Origin: Pterobdella sp. o SKG-2022
Taxonomy: Eukaryota > Annelida > Clitellata > Hirudinida > Piscicolidae
Length of the DNA: 64,000 nt
NCBI GenBank assembly: GCA_964035795.1
Contig: OZ038326.1
Coordinates: 5,445,062-5,509,061 of the forward strand
Direction of reading: 5' to 3'
Both the position numbers and the translations under genes were made by a program. This document shows, in pieces, positions 1 through 10,305 of this stretch (position 1 is the first letter of the stretch; each line of letters opens with the position of its first letter). The notes under the pieces are model-generated. The model worked only from the letters and a program-made list of their open reading frames with translations. It searched no databases and was not told the origin of the DNA.

Positions 1-1127
1 ATTGTTTGCATTATTGTTGTTATTGTTGAATGCACTTCTATCCAAAGAACGAAATGCAGTTTCAAAACTGTCAAGTTTCTGGACTCGTTGCTGCTGCTGA
101 GGGTATTGGAAATGAAAGGGTAATTGCTGCTGGAGATGACAGGGTGACTTATAGAAGGAAGACAAACATGAATTTGAATTATTGAGAGGATCATTGGAAT
201 CATGGGTACTATTTGGATGGTGGTGGCTAGTTTTTCTTTTTTTGTCAAGAGACTTTGAATCGAGGGTTGAAGATCGTCGCCTGGGTGTCTTCTGCAGACG
301 ATTATTATTATTGACCATCCACCATGAACTCTTTCCTGCCCCTTCATTCTGTACCCTCACAAAGCGTCCATGCAGGCTCAGGTTGTGTCTTATGGAGTTC
401 TGAAGTTTTTCATTTTGAAATTTTATACTTGCATTGATTACTTGTAATAAAAAGTTAACTCAAAATGCACTGAGTAGCTTTTTATATAAAATAACTTTGT
501 CAAAATTTTTTATTTTTGGTATAAAAATATTGCTTAGAAGTTTTAACAAACCTTCCATCCAGCTGAACTGTTTGTATGGCCTTTAGCTCTAAAATAAGGA
601 ACATTCTCAACCATCCATGAGTAGATTTGATTAAGAGTTAAACGCTGGTTTGGTGAACTTTCTATAGCCTAAAAAATAAAATTTTCAAACTAAAAGTAAT
701 TTAGATTTTTAATGAGGTTTTCAAAACTGCATGAAAAATTTTTAACTGAAAAAAATAAATATAAAGCAATAATTTAGAAGCAAATTTTAATCAATGTTTT
801 GAAATAAAATACTCCTACTACCTTAGCAATTAGGTCTGCATAAGACAAACAGCCCCAGGCATTTTTTCTAGCAGATGGCTTTTTCAAATTTATAACTTCA
901 GTACTACAGCTGGGCAATTCAACCTCATTCTTTCCTAAGCTTGGATCAGGTGAAAGAGTTACTTCTTCCTGAGCTAAATGAATTGGAGGCATTTCTCCCA
1001 TTTGGTTTGTTGTGGTTGTAATTTCAGGCCCATCACACCAAGACATTGATCGTATTCTGTGTTGTTGGTTGTGATGCTGCTGGAAAGAATCTCCATAAGA
1101 TACTCCTGCAAAATCTCCCCCATTCAT
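1..1127 (-). CDS. FOXO: FoxO forkhead transcription factor, 5' part (3' end off window)
   Basis: Three exons on the minus strand: 1127-822, 668-552 and 399-1 (open to the window edge), giving 274 residues. GT/AG sites are clean and all junctions are phase 0. The forkhead domain starts near residue 88 ([13 protein letters not shown]) and has the FoxO recognition helix region [16 protein letters not shown]; an intron at GWK/NSIR is typical of FOXO genes. Two RxRxxS/T AKT sites are visible: RIRSMS (Ser29, N-terminal) and RRRSST (Thr186, after the domain), followed by a basic KKRK stretch that could act as NLS. FoxO proteins bind DNA in the nucleus and are excluded to the cytoplasm by 14-3-3 after AKT phosphorylation; both sites here fit that control. 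The start is ATG at 1127, with an in-frame TGA shortly upstream. Gln-rich and Asn-rich stretches follow the domain. The third AKT site and the transactivation tail are missing because of the window edge. Confidence 0.95.
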
Positions 1128-1943
1128 TTTATAACTTTTTTCCGATCAAATTTCTTGCCTTGAGCTGTTCATTTAATCTCAACAAAAAGATTTTTTCAAA
1201 TTCGCTTTTTATTTATCAAAAAATAAATAATACAGCAATCGTTAAATTTTAGTTTTATATTTCATTCCGAAATTTTCAGTATTATATAATATTAAAATAC
1301 TCCGAACGACTTCAAAAAAGTTAAAATTTAACGCATTTTGTGAAACGAACGTTAAAGGTTTTTAAATTATTAACAGCTGAACTTTTAATCATATCCATTA
1401 TGGCTCAGAGAAGCATTATACAACCGTTTAAACCTATAAAATTATACTTAATAGCATGTAATTCGATGTAAAGCCAAATTTTATATATTCCAACAACTGT
1501 ATGAATACATATATATGCTTTTCCAGAAATTCTATGTAAAAGGGTTCAAGTATGCTTTATATAACTTCAGTATGTACAAGCTCAATGGAATATTGATATT
1601 CAAAGTTAGGGCTACAAGCTAGGCCTTGACCCAACTAAAATGCTTAATTATAAAATGAAAATTAATTAATCAGATAGCAAAAAATTTTTTTAATTGAATA
1701 ATATGAACTTCACTAGTGGCTTATGTTTTCTTCATACTTCTTTTGAATCGATTATAAGTTTTTTCAAATTTAATGAATTTTTTATAACAGAATGAAATTG
1801 AAAGAAAAAAAAATTGACGAATCTTTAAATAAAAATGACGTTTTAGGATTGTAAATACTACATTAATGAAATTAACATTTAAACAGTAACTTTAACATTT
1901 CAAAGCATGATTGTTTTATTAAAAGAACTTCTTAAATGCGTTT
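1128..1943. promoter_or_regulatory. Divergent FoxO/HtrA2 intergenic region
   Basis: 816 bases separate the start codons of FoxO (minus) and HtrA2 (plus), so both promoters must lie here. The stretch is very AT-rich with no CpG-dense block and no clear TATA box in place. One forkhead-like RYAAAYA match (GTAAATA, 1851-1857) lies close to the HtrA2 start; such a short motif is expected by chance in AT-rich DNA, so it is only a hint of FoxO control. Confidence 0.5.
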
Positions 1944-3525
1944 TTGTTTAAAATGAATCGCTTGTGTAATTTAAATTCATTAAAAAAATGTTTTCCATCT
2001 GTTGCAAAAACTTTTTTAAACTCCCAAAACTTCAAATTTAATTTAACACCAAATACTTTTAAAAACACAGTTTCAACTACACATACTTTAATACCAAAAA
2101 GAACTTTTTCGTTCAATGAAGGCTCGAAAAATAAAACACAAACTTTTTTTCCAAAAAGTTTATATTGGTTTGGTTTTGGAGCAGGCTCTGTTATTATCCT
2201 ATCTGAATCTTTGAAAAGGTTTGCCCTAAATGAAGCGAATGCTGTTGAAATTTCAAAAGAACAAGGAGCAGGCGATAAAAAAAATTTCAAAATGATGAAT
2301 TTCATTGCGGATGTCGTAGAAAAGGCTGCTCCTGCTGTTGTGTACATTGAGATTTCTGGCAAGTAAGATAAATGAATCATTACAAAATTGTTCATTTATT
2401 TTTTTAATACTTCACATTTTCAACGTGAGCCTTTTATTTAGACAAAAAATTGAAAAAAGATTAAATATTCACAATGAAACTGAATCTAATTTATTATTTA
2501 GTGTAAATAAAAAATTAGTTTTTTTATATAATAATAAAAATAATCAAATGATAATTAATTAATTGATTTTTAAGTTTTATTTTGTTTTGCATGGATGCAC
2601 TACTAAGCTTTTTAAGACCTGCACACATTTTACTATTTTTTTTTTTTGTTTTTTTCACTTTATTAGTGATATTAAAAATTTTGCATAAAATTTCAATAAT
2701 TTTTAAATTATCATAAGTTAAATTAGCCAGCATAAACAAACTACCAAAAAAACAACTAAATAAATATATAATTAGAAATTCAAAAAAATCCATCATTGTA
2801 CCTTCTAATTATATTTCCATTAAGACATAAAAATCATCTAAATGAGTAGTCTCGATGTATCCAACCTCATTCCACTCCTATTCCTCCATACAACATTCTT
2901 TCTATCGCTATTATACCTCATTCAATCATAAATACTCGCTCCTTCTCCAACTTTACTCAATTCTCATACCTCCATCAGCCATCTTCAATATAACATTACT
3001 TAACTACATTTCTTATACAACTCTTTTCCACCTTAACAAACTAAACCATAAAACTATTTTTCATTATATCAAGTATACCTAACCACATCTTCATATAACC
3101 AACCTTATTTTCATGTATCTTCAAATTTATCAAATTGAGTAGTGCTTTAGAAAATGTATCAATTGCACAACTGAAACTTCAGTTTGGGTGACCTGATAGA
3201 CTACTCAAAACTATTTAATGATTATACCTACACCCAATTATGATCTCCATCCAACTACAACGTTCACAAAACCACACTCTTCATCCAATAATACTCCCAC
3301 CCACCAGGCATCCATTCACAGGCAAGACCATAGCAGTTTCCAATGGTTCAGGATTTATAGTTAGATCTGATGGCTTAGTCATCACCAATGCCCATGTTGT
3401 GGGTAACAGTGCTAAGTTGGTTGAGGTTTTTCATTGATCTATCTATTTATTTATCTATTTTATCTATCTATCCATCTATCTATCTATCTATTTATCTATC
3501 TATCTATATCTATATATCTATCCTT

Positions 3526-3622
<97 letters not shown>

Positions 3623-3644
3623 CTTCTATCTATCTATCTATCCT

Positions 3645-3706
<62 letters not shown>

Positions 3707-3770
3707 CTTTTATCTGTCTATCTATCTATTTATCTATCTATCTATATCTATATATCTATCCTTTTATCTG

Positions 3771-3832
<62 letters not shown>

Positions 3833-3910
3833 CATCCTTTTATCTATCTATCTATCTATCTATCTATTTATCTATCTATCTATATCTATATATCTATCCT
3901 TTTATCTGTC

Positions 3911-3994
<84 letters not shown>

Positions 3995-4068
3995 CTTTTA
4001 TCTATCTATCTATCTATCTATCTATTTATCTATCTATCTATATCTATATATCTATCCTTTTATCTGTC

Positions 4069-4151
<83 letters not shown>

Positions 4152-6948
4152 TTTTCATCTTTCTGTTTATCTACCTATACATTAAGAGTGAAGGTAAGAC
4201 TGAACAATGGCACACAAAAGATAGGCATAGTACAGGCAGTAGATCCTGTCTCAGACTTGGCTACCATTAAGATCCAAGGGGTAAGCTTTATATGATTTGG
4301 GTTTTATGGCATTCCAATTTAATTATTTTTTTAAGAATAGGGTTTTTTATCAAAAAGTATTGCATATCAGAAGGTTGTGTATCTCAGTTTATTCGGCTCT
4401 GTTTGATTTTTACTATCTGTCATTGAGTAGTTTCATTTTTTAATTCTTTTTTTTCATATTAGCATTGTACCAACACGAACACCATCATCACTAGTTCAAA
4501 TCAGCTAACAAAAAAACCATCATCAAAAACCTCAAAACCCACTATTATAAACAACACCATCCACACTACTAATAATAACAACCATCACACTAACCCCAAT
4601 GCAATCACTCATCACCACAGGAAAACCTACCGACAGTGAACCTAGGTAAATCGAGTGAGTTGAGACCAGGAGAGTTTGTTGTTGCTATGGGAAGTCCTTT
4701 ACAGCTAAGCAACACTGTAACTGCTGGTATCGTTAGCTCCGCCAACAGAAGGAGTCAGGATTTGGGGTTGCATAACAAGGATATCAATTATATACAGACT
4801 GATGCCAATATCAACGTGAGTTACATTGTGTGTGTGTTTTTTAGGTGTTTTTGCTTTTTGGTATTTGTAGTTGTCTTTCCGTAATTTTTAAATCATTTTT
4901 ATATAATTCAATAATTTTTTCTCAGTTTGGGAATTCTGGTGGTCCCTTGGTCAACTTGGTTTGTTTTGTTTCAACTCTTATCACACCAATGACAATATAA
5001 ACTAACAGTATTAATACATAAAAACTTCAACATTTGAAAAGCCGAAACAACACAGCTTTATCTTTGATGATCCCACCCACCACTGCTCCGCCCCGCAAAA
5101 TTTCTACCATCACACCAACTCCACAATCAACCAACCATATTAGATGCGACACGCCATGCCATTACACCAACTTCACATTCCACCACCACTTCATCAGGAA
5201 GGGGAAGCCATAGGAATCAACACGATGATGGTGACAACAGGGATCTCATTCGCCATCCCATCAGACTACGCCAGAGAATTCTTGAGCAAGGCTGCCCAGT
5301 TAGAAGAACAATGTAAGTTCAAGCGTGAGAGAAAACCAGATGGTGATGAGGAGAAAGAGGAGATTAACTTAGATGAGAATCATGTAGTGGATGATGATTG
5401 TCGTAAGCTTTATACCCGTCCTCCTCACCCTTACCCACCTACCTCCACCTTCTTTCCTTGAGTTGATGATGGTGGTTGATGCTGGTGGGGTGATGCTAAT
5501 GATGGTAATGAAGATGATGATGGTGAGGGTAGTAGTAATAATAGGAGTAGTGATTATTCTATATATTTAGAACAAAATCAAAATAAAACTGTTTAATCTC
5601 CTAAAAATACAAAAGCAAAAGCGATCATTATATTGGCGGTTTTTTTTGTTTCATTCAAATATACACAAAATTCATAAAAATATTTAATTATTGTTGTGTG
5701 CAAGATATCTGTATTATGCTCTAATGCTACCAGTATTCAATTTTATGTATATAATTATTTTATTCAATTTTATAATCTGGATCAAATCAGTATTAAAAAA
5801 TAAAGATCTTATATAAAAAATAAACTAACCAGCATTTTAAGTTTTTATCGAAGTTAAACGCATTTTAAATTGTTTTAAAATAGCGTCATTTAATTTAAAA
5901 TTTCTCTATGTTTTAGTTTTCTATGAAGTTTGAGTATTGATAATGAGGTGTTATGTTCCATCATACAAATATCATTGTTGATCGCTAAACAAAGTATGCA
6001 TCACATTTTTAAGTCACACTACACTCACCTCCAAAAGATACATTCATCTATTCATTCTGTAGGCTCATCACGCTGTTTACAGTCACATATTAATCATAAT
6101 TATCATACCATATCTACCCACCTACTTCACATTATTCTCTCTCACCCACACCCACTTTTCTGAATCACAACAGCCAAAAGCACATGGTTCAAGAAGAGCA
6201 AACCAAGTCAAATTGGAGGGAGAAAGTACATCGGAATAACAATGGTTACTCTAACACCCGATATTCTCTTGACGTATAAAGTGCAACATAATGAACTAAG
6301 GGATGTGGAACACGGTGTCCTTATTTATCGGGTGTCTCTTGGGTCCCCTGCCGATGTGTGAGTTGGGTAGTTGGGGGGGAAGAGGAGAGGGGAAAGAATT
6401 GTGTTGGTGGTCCGTTAGTCTGGTTGGTTGGTGGGGATTGTGTAAGTGATATGTTAGTTTGTGGGCGTTTTAGTTGAGTGTTTGGTGGGAAGTGGTAAAT
6501 GATGTGTTAGGAGAGTAGTTGGTGGAACAGTTGCATAGAGGCTTAAATGGGCAGAAAGACTGGTATGTTGCGGAGTTTTTCTCTGTTGTGTTATAATTGT
6601 ATTGCAATCATTCAAATTCCAATCTGAAATTATTTCAAGCAACTTCAATTGTCATATCGCCTAATGAAGGTTTATACACACAAGTGTGCTACTTATTAGC
6701 TTCCTTTGTTTTTGCTTCTATAATACTAAAATGAATGCATCAACTATGAAAAAACTAACCTAAAAACTAATCATTTTAGAGGCGGCGTAAAACCGGGGGA
6801 CATATTAACAGAAATCAATGGCAAAAAAATAAACTCTTCTGATGACGTGTACAAAGCTATTGATGCTAATGACTCCAAGTTGTCCGTTAAGATTATAAGA
6901 GGTCGGTCCATAGTAAATGCCATTATTAGGCCTGAGAATGTAGATTAA
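1944..6948 (+). CDS. HTRA2: HtrA2/Omi mitochondrial serine protease
   Basis: Eight exons: 1944-2362, 3308-3425, 4194-4280, 4621-4815, 4926-4958, 5198-5312, 6174-6357, 6780-6948; 439 aa. All phases close. The N-terminus is basic and Ser/Thr-rich like a mitochondrial presequence, then comes a membrane segment (about 73-88, [12 protein letters not shown]), then AVEI at 100-103, which fits an IAP-binding tetrapeptide exposed after processing. The trypsin-like domain has the full triad: His169 (TNAHVV), Asp200 (PVSDLAT) and Ser277 (GNSGGP). A C-terminal PDZ domain follows (about 340-435, with YIGI and GVKPGDIL). HtrA2 works as a trimer in the intermembrane space in protein quality control and promotes apoptosis when released. 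Exon 5 is only 33 nt and carries the catalytic Ser. A second ATG at 1953 is a possible alternative start. Intron 2 is almost filled by a TCTA microsatellite. The exon 7 donor (6358, GTGAGT) was chosen because only it keeps the PDZ frame. Confidence 0.95.
3430..4156. repeat. (TCTA)n microsatellite with higher-order structure, HtrA2 intron 2
   Basis: About 730 bases of TCTA tetranucleotide fill nearly all of intron 2 (3426-4193). Variant units (TTTA, TGTC, CCTT, TATATC) are not random: a block with TATATCTATATATCTATCC followed by TTTTATC recurs four times, at about 3501, 3740, 3880 and 4037. This indicates duplication of longer segments inside the array. The long Tyr-Leu-Ser-Ile open frames through it are repeat artefacts. 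Confidence 0.97.
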
Positions 6949-7897
6949 TTTAATTTATAAGATTTTGTTGAATTTTAATGTTATTAAGGAGTTGGTGAAT
7001 AAATTTTTTATGTTTTTTTTCAAAGTTATTTTGAATATTAAGGCATAAATTTAAGGTACAATTCCATCTTGAAAATTAAGTGGTTTATATTATAAACTTT
7101 ATCGGCTAATTTCTTTTATAAAAATCCTTCGCAATCCTCATTCTCAAGTATAAAAATATTCAATCAAATTAATTTTTCTAAATTATACGAACATGGAGAG
7201 AAATCAGTGACCCCTTAAAAGAGGGGATAATACTACAGTGATAAAACAATGAACTTGAAAAATTCGTTAATTCAATAGTTTAGAGTTAATGAATGTTTTG
7301 AAGAATAGGTTCTCTGATTATGTTTATCGAAGATATGTTTTGAAAATTTAATTAGGAGATTCTCTGATTTAAATTTCATGATTCCTAATTCGTCCATTTA
7401 CCTTTTTTATCGTCATTTGCTTAGAATGCTTGAAAAAATCAATTGAAAATTCCTAATCGTAAAGTTATAATAATGTTTATTAAAAAATGCAGTTTCATCA
7501 AATCATCTTAATTGTCGAATTCGTCTCGTATACAACTAAATTATACCTCGTTTATTTATATTCAGTTTTGATTGTTTCAATGTTTATTTGAAATTGGTTT
7601 GTGCTAGCACCAGTCTTCTATAAAAAAATTTTGCGATGGCTTTGGCGCCAACGTGTCAACGGGGTGATTCTTCAATAATTTAATACATTTAAAAGCCATT
7701 TAAGATTAGCATCTTTAGCTTATAGTCAAAAAATTTGAAGTTTTTTTTTGATTTTTTCAAAGTACAAATCATGCACTATACTAAAACACAACTGGTTTTT
7801 ATAAGACTTCATTTTTAAACATTTTAACTTTCAATCATCTGACCGGGTTTAAAATCTGAGTGTCAATGCAAATTCTCAATAAACAAATATTAATAAA
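6949..7897. other. Intergenic HtrA2-CD36, with E2F-type palindrome
   Basis: AT-rich spacer between two genes on the plus strand; no coding trace. TTTGGCGCCAA at 7641-7651 is a perfect palindrome matching the E2F/DP consensus (TTTSGCGC on both strands). It lies about 250 bases before the CD36-like start codon, in one of the few GC-rich spots. No TATA box is obvious. Confidence 0.5.
6998..7003 (+). terminator. Polyadenylation signal AATAAA of HtrA2
   Basis: AATAAA lies 50 bases after the HtrA2 stop codon and is followed by a T-rich stretch, as expected of a cleavage and polyadenylation site. Confidence 0.6.
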
Positions 7898-9331
7898 ATG
7901 ACATTAAAATTTAAATTTTGTATAGTCATCTATTGGTTTTTTGGTTTAATTTTTTTTATTTCTGGAACGCTACTCTTCTTTGCTCAAACTTACATGCGCC
8001 AACAAGTAATCAAACTAACTCGACTGGAAAATGGTACAGAAGGCTTCGAAAATTGGTTGAATCCAAAAGCTCCTTTAGTAGTTCAATTCTATTTTTTCAA
8101 CGTTACAAACCTATATGAGTTCGAAAAAGGAGAAAAAGCGATCTTGTCACAAGTTGGTCCTTATGTATATAAGGAAACAAAATCAAAGCAAATAGAATAC
8201 ACGGAAAGAAATTCGATAGGTTACAAAGTTCGTAAATATTTTTATTTTGATGACTCTAATGGATTATCAGAAAATGATTTAGTTTACACCCCTAATCTTC
8301 CACTTCTCACTATTGGCAAACTTACACAAAAAACTTTTCCTAAATGGGTGGAAGAAGGTTTAAGGTTCTTGTTAAGGAAGGAGCCTTTGTTGTTGAAGTT
8401 GAGTGTGGATCAGGTGTTATGGGGGTATAATGCCTCCCTCTTTGACCACATCAACAAGGAACTCACCAAATGGCATCTGCCTTCCATCAACTTTCCTCAA
8501 TTTGGCATCTTTTCACAAGGAGGAGGCAATGGTACCTTTGATGATTTGACAGAAGTTGATCGAGGCTTACAAGATTTCAACTCGCTCTTAATGATCACAA
8601 AATGGAGGAATAAGCCAAAACTTCCCTTCTGGGAAGGAGATGCATGCAACATGATTCGAGGCACTGATGGTGCTTCATTTCATCCTTTTGTCAACTCTTC
8701 CCAACCATTATGGATTTTCAGCACAGATATATGCCGATCCATCTCTTTGGCATACAATTCAGAATCAGTTGTTGAAGATATTCAAACACTGCATTACACC
8801 ATTCCAGCCAGCACATTCAACTCTTCAACACCATCCAACCAGTGTTTTTGTCTGCCTGACCCCCAACACTGCCTCAAATCAGGAGTGTCTGACATCAGTG
8901 TATGCAAGATGGGAGCACCTATCGTTGTCTCATCTCCTCATTTTTTGAACGCTGATGAAGAGTTTATAAATAGCTTCCAAGGGCTGCATCCATCACCCTC
9001 CCTCCACACCACCAACCTCCATATTGAACCTACTACTGGCATAGTTCTCAAGGCAGAAAAACGACTTCAAATCAACTTCATGATCAAAAACTACACAATC
9101 TTCAAATCAACCAAATACATCAAAACACCTCTAGTTTACCCTTTAGTTTGGTTGGAGGAGATGGGATGTATAGAGAAGGCAGATGCCAGAGATTTTAGGC
9201 ATGACGTCAGTTTCAAAGTTTCTCTTTTGAATTGGTTTATAGGTGTGTTTGTTTCTGTGGGTTTGTGTGCTTGCGTGGTTTTGTTTGTGCAGGGTTATTT
9301 CAGTTTTTATGCTCTGTTTCCGTTAGTTTGA
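7898..9331 (+). CDS. CD36/SCARB/LIMP-2 family scavenger receptor, intronless
   Basis: A single uninterrupted frame of 477 aa, close to the family's usual 470-500. Topology is typical: an N-terminal membrane segment (about 8-29), a large extracellular or lumenal domain, and a C-terminal membrane segment (about 443-464) with a short tail. Family signs include FNVTN followed by GPYVYKE near the N-terminus, FWEGDACNMIRGTDG in the middle, a Cys cluster with CFC at 316-318 followed by further Cys, as in the CD36 disulfide region, and several N-glycosylation sequons. These receptors bind lipids, lipoproteins or apoptotic cells, or act in lysosomes (LIMP-2). The tail FALFPLV has no clear dileucine lysosomal signal, so the location is open. 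Having no intron is odd, since animal CD36 genes normally have many and every multi-exon neighbour here is heavily split; a retrocopy or intron loss is likely. The frame is intact and looks functional. Confidence 0.92.
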   Translation: MTLKFKFCIVIYWFFGLIFFISGTLLFFAQTYMRQQVIKLTRLENGTEGFENWLNPKAPLVVQFYFFNVTNLYEFEKGEKAILSQVGPYVYKETKSKQIEYTERNSIGYKVRKYFYFDDSNGLSENDLVYTPNLPLLTIGKLTQKTFPKWVEEGLRFLLRKEPLLLKLSVDQVLWGYNASLFDHINKELTKWHLPSINFPQFGIFSQGGGNGTFDDLTEVDRGLQDFNSLLMITKWRNKPKLPFWEGDACNMIRGTDGASFHPFVNSSQPLWIFSTDICRSISLAYNSESVVEDIQTLHYTIPASTFNSSTPSNQCFCLPDPQHCLKSGVSDISVCKMGAPIVVSSPHFLNADEEFINSFQGLHPSPSLHTTNLHIEPTTGIVLKAEKRLQINFMIKNYTIFKSTKYIKTPLVYPLVWLEEMGCIEKADARDFRHDVSFKVSLLNWFIGVFVSVGLCACVVLFVQGYFSFYALFPLV

Positions 9332-10305
9332 TATTTACATTAATTTATTCACATTTACTTTGTAATCCGTGATAATTCTATTTATACTTGTCATGTTTAT
9401 TCATAATTTTTTTGTATATTTAATCATTTTCTTAATTATTATTCTTTTGCAGGCTTTAATTAATACGATAACATTTTTAATGGTTCGCAAATTAAGTCAA
9501 TCATCATAAAGATCTACTATTTGATAGTATTAGTATCATTTTTGGCATTTCCATCATTTTTTACATGAAATTTTCACAAACATTGATCTCTGTGGAATCA
9601 ATATGAAAATGACTGGGAGATGAATTATTCAAATTTCTTCATTCATATTATTATTATTCCTTTTATACAATACAATTACCAATAATATCGTAGTGACTTA
9701 ACTTCAGGAGTTGCTAGGCCATTTTTGTTATATCATCTTTAATATTATTATCTTATCAATGTGATTGATGCATTTTTTTACAACCTTCATCCTTTTATTG
9801 CCATGCTAGTGTTTTTAATTGATTTTCGTTTAGTTTATGTGTTTTGAATGCTTTTATCGCATTTGCAAAGATTCGTGATATTTTCAGTGTATTCTGATTT
9901 CAAACTTAAATCTTCCTTTGAGACAATTCTTTAAACTTCTACATTCTTGTATAAAGTGAAATTTTTATTTTTACGAACTGATAATTTTTTAAAATTAATT
10001 TTATATTTTAATTCAAACTGCAATCAAGTATTCTGTTCATTTAATAAATCAAGGCATTAAGTTGAAAGCAAACTCAACGGTTTTCAAGTTTACTAATGTA
10101 TAAAGCTTTATGATTGGCTGAAAAATCACCATGAGGCCATTCAACCATTATAACAAATCTTAAAGCTTCGTGCATTACTAAACATGCAAGCCTTTGTGTT
10201 TAGTTTAAGCAACTCAAAAGCATTTAATCGTACTTTTAAATCAATACCATTTCACTATAGAATTAGTCAAAAAGCTTTTGGCAGTTTTCACGTTAATAAC
10301 TGCCA
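9332..10305. other. Intergenic between convergent CD36-like and BPI-like genes
   Basis: AT-rich 3' flanks of two convergent genes; no coding trace. It contains one copy of a dispersed repeat (9661-9730, listed separately). Confidence 0.6.
9661..9730 (+). repeat. Dispersed repeat C, copy 1
   Basis: Shares a pattern (CAATACAAT, then ACCAATAA, then TTAACTTCAGGAGTT, then CTAGGCC) with 51076-51145 and, inverted, 55286-55345. No coding content; type unknown. Confidence 0.5.

Noticed and set aside
3388..4270. Two long overlapping frames rich in Tyr-Leu-Ser-Ile
   Set aside because: TCTA microsatellite read-through inside HtrA2 intron 2; exons 2 and 3 join across it in phase.
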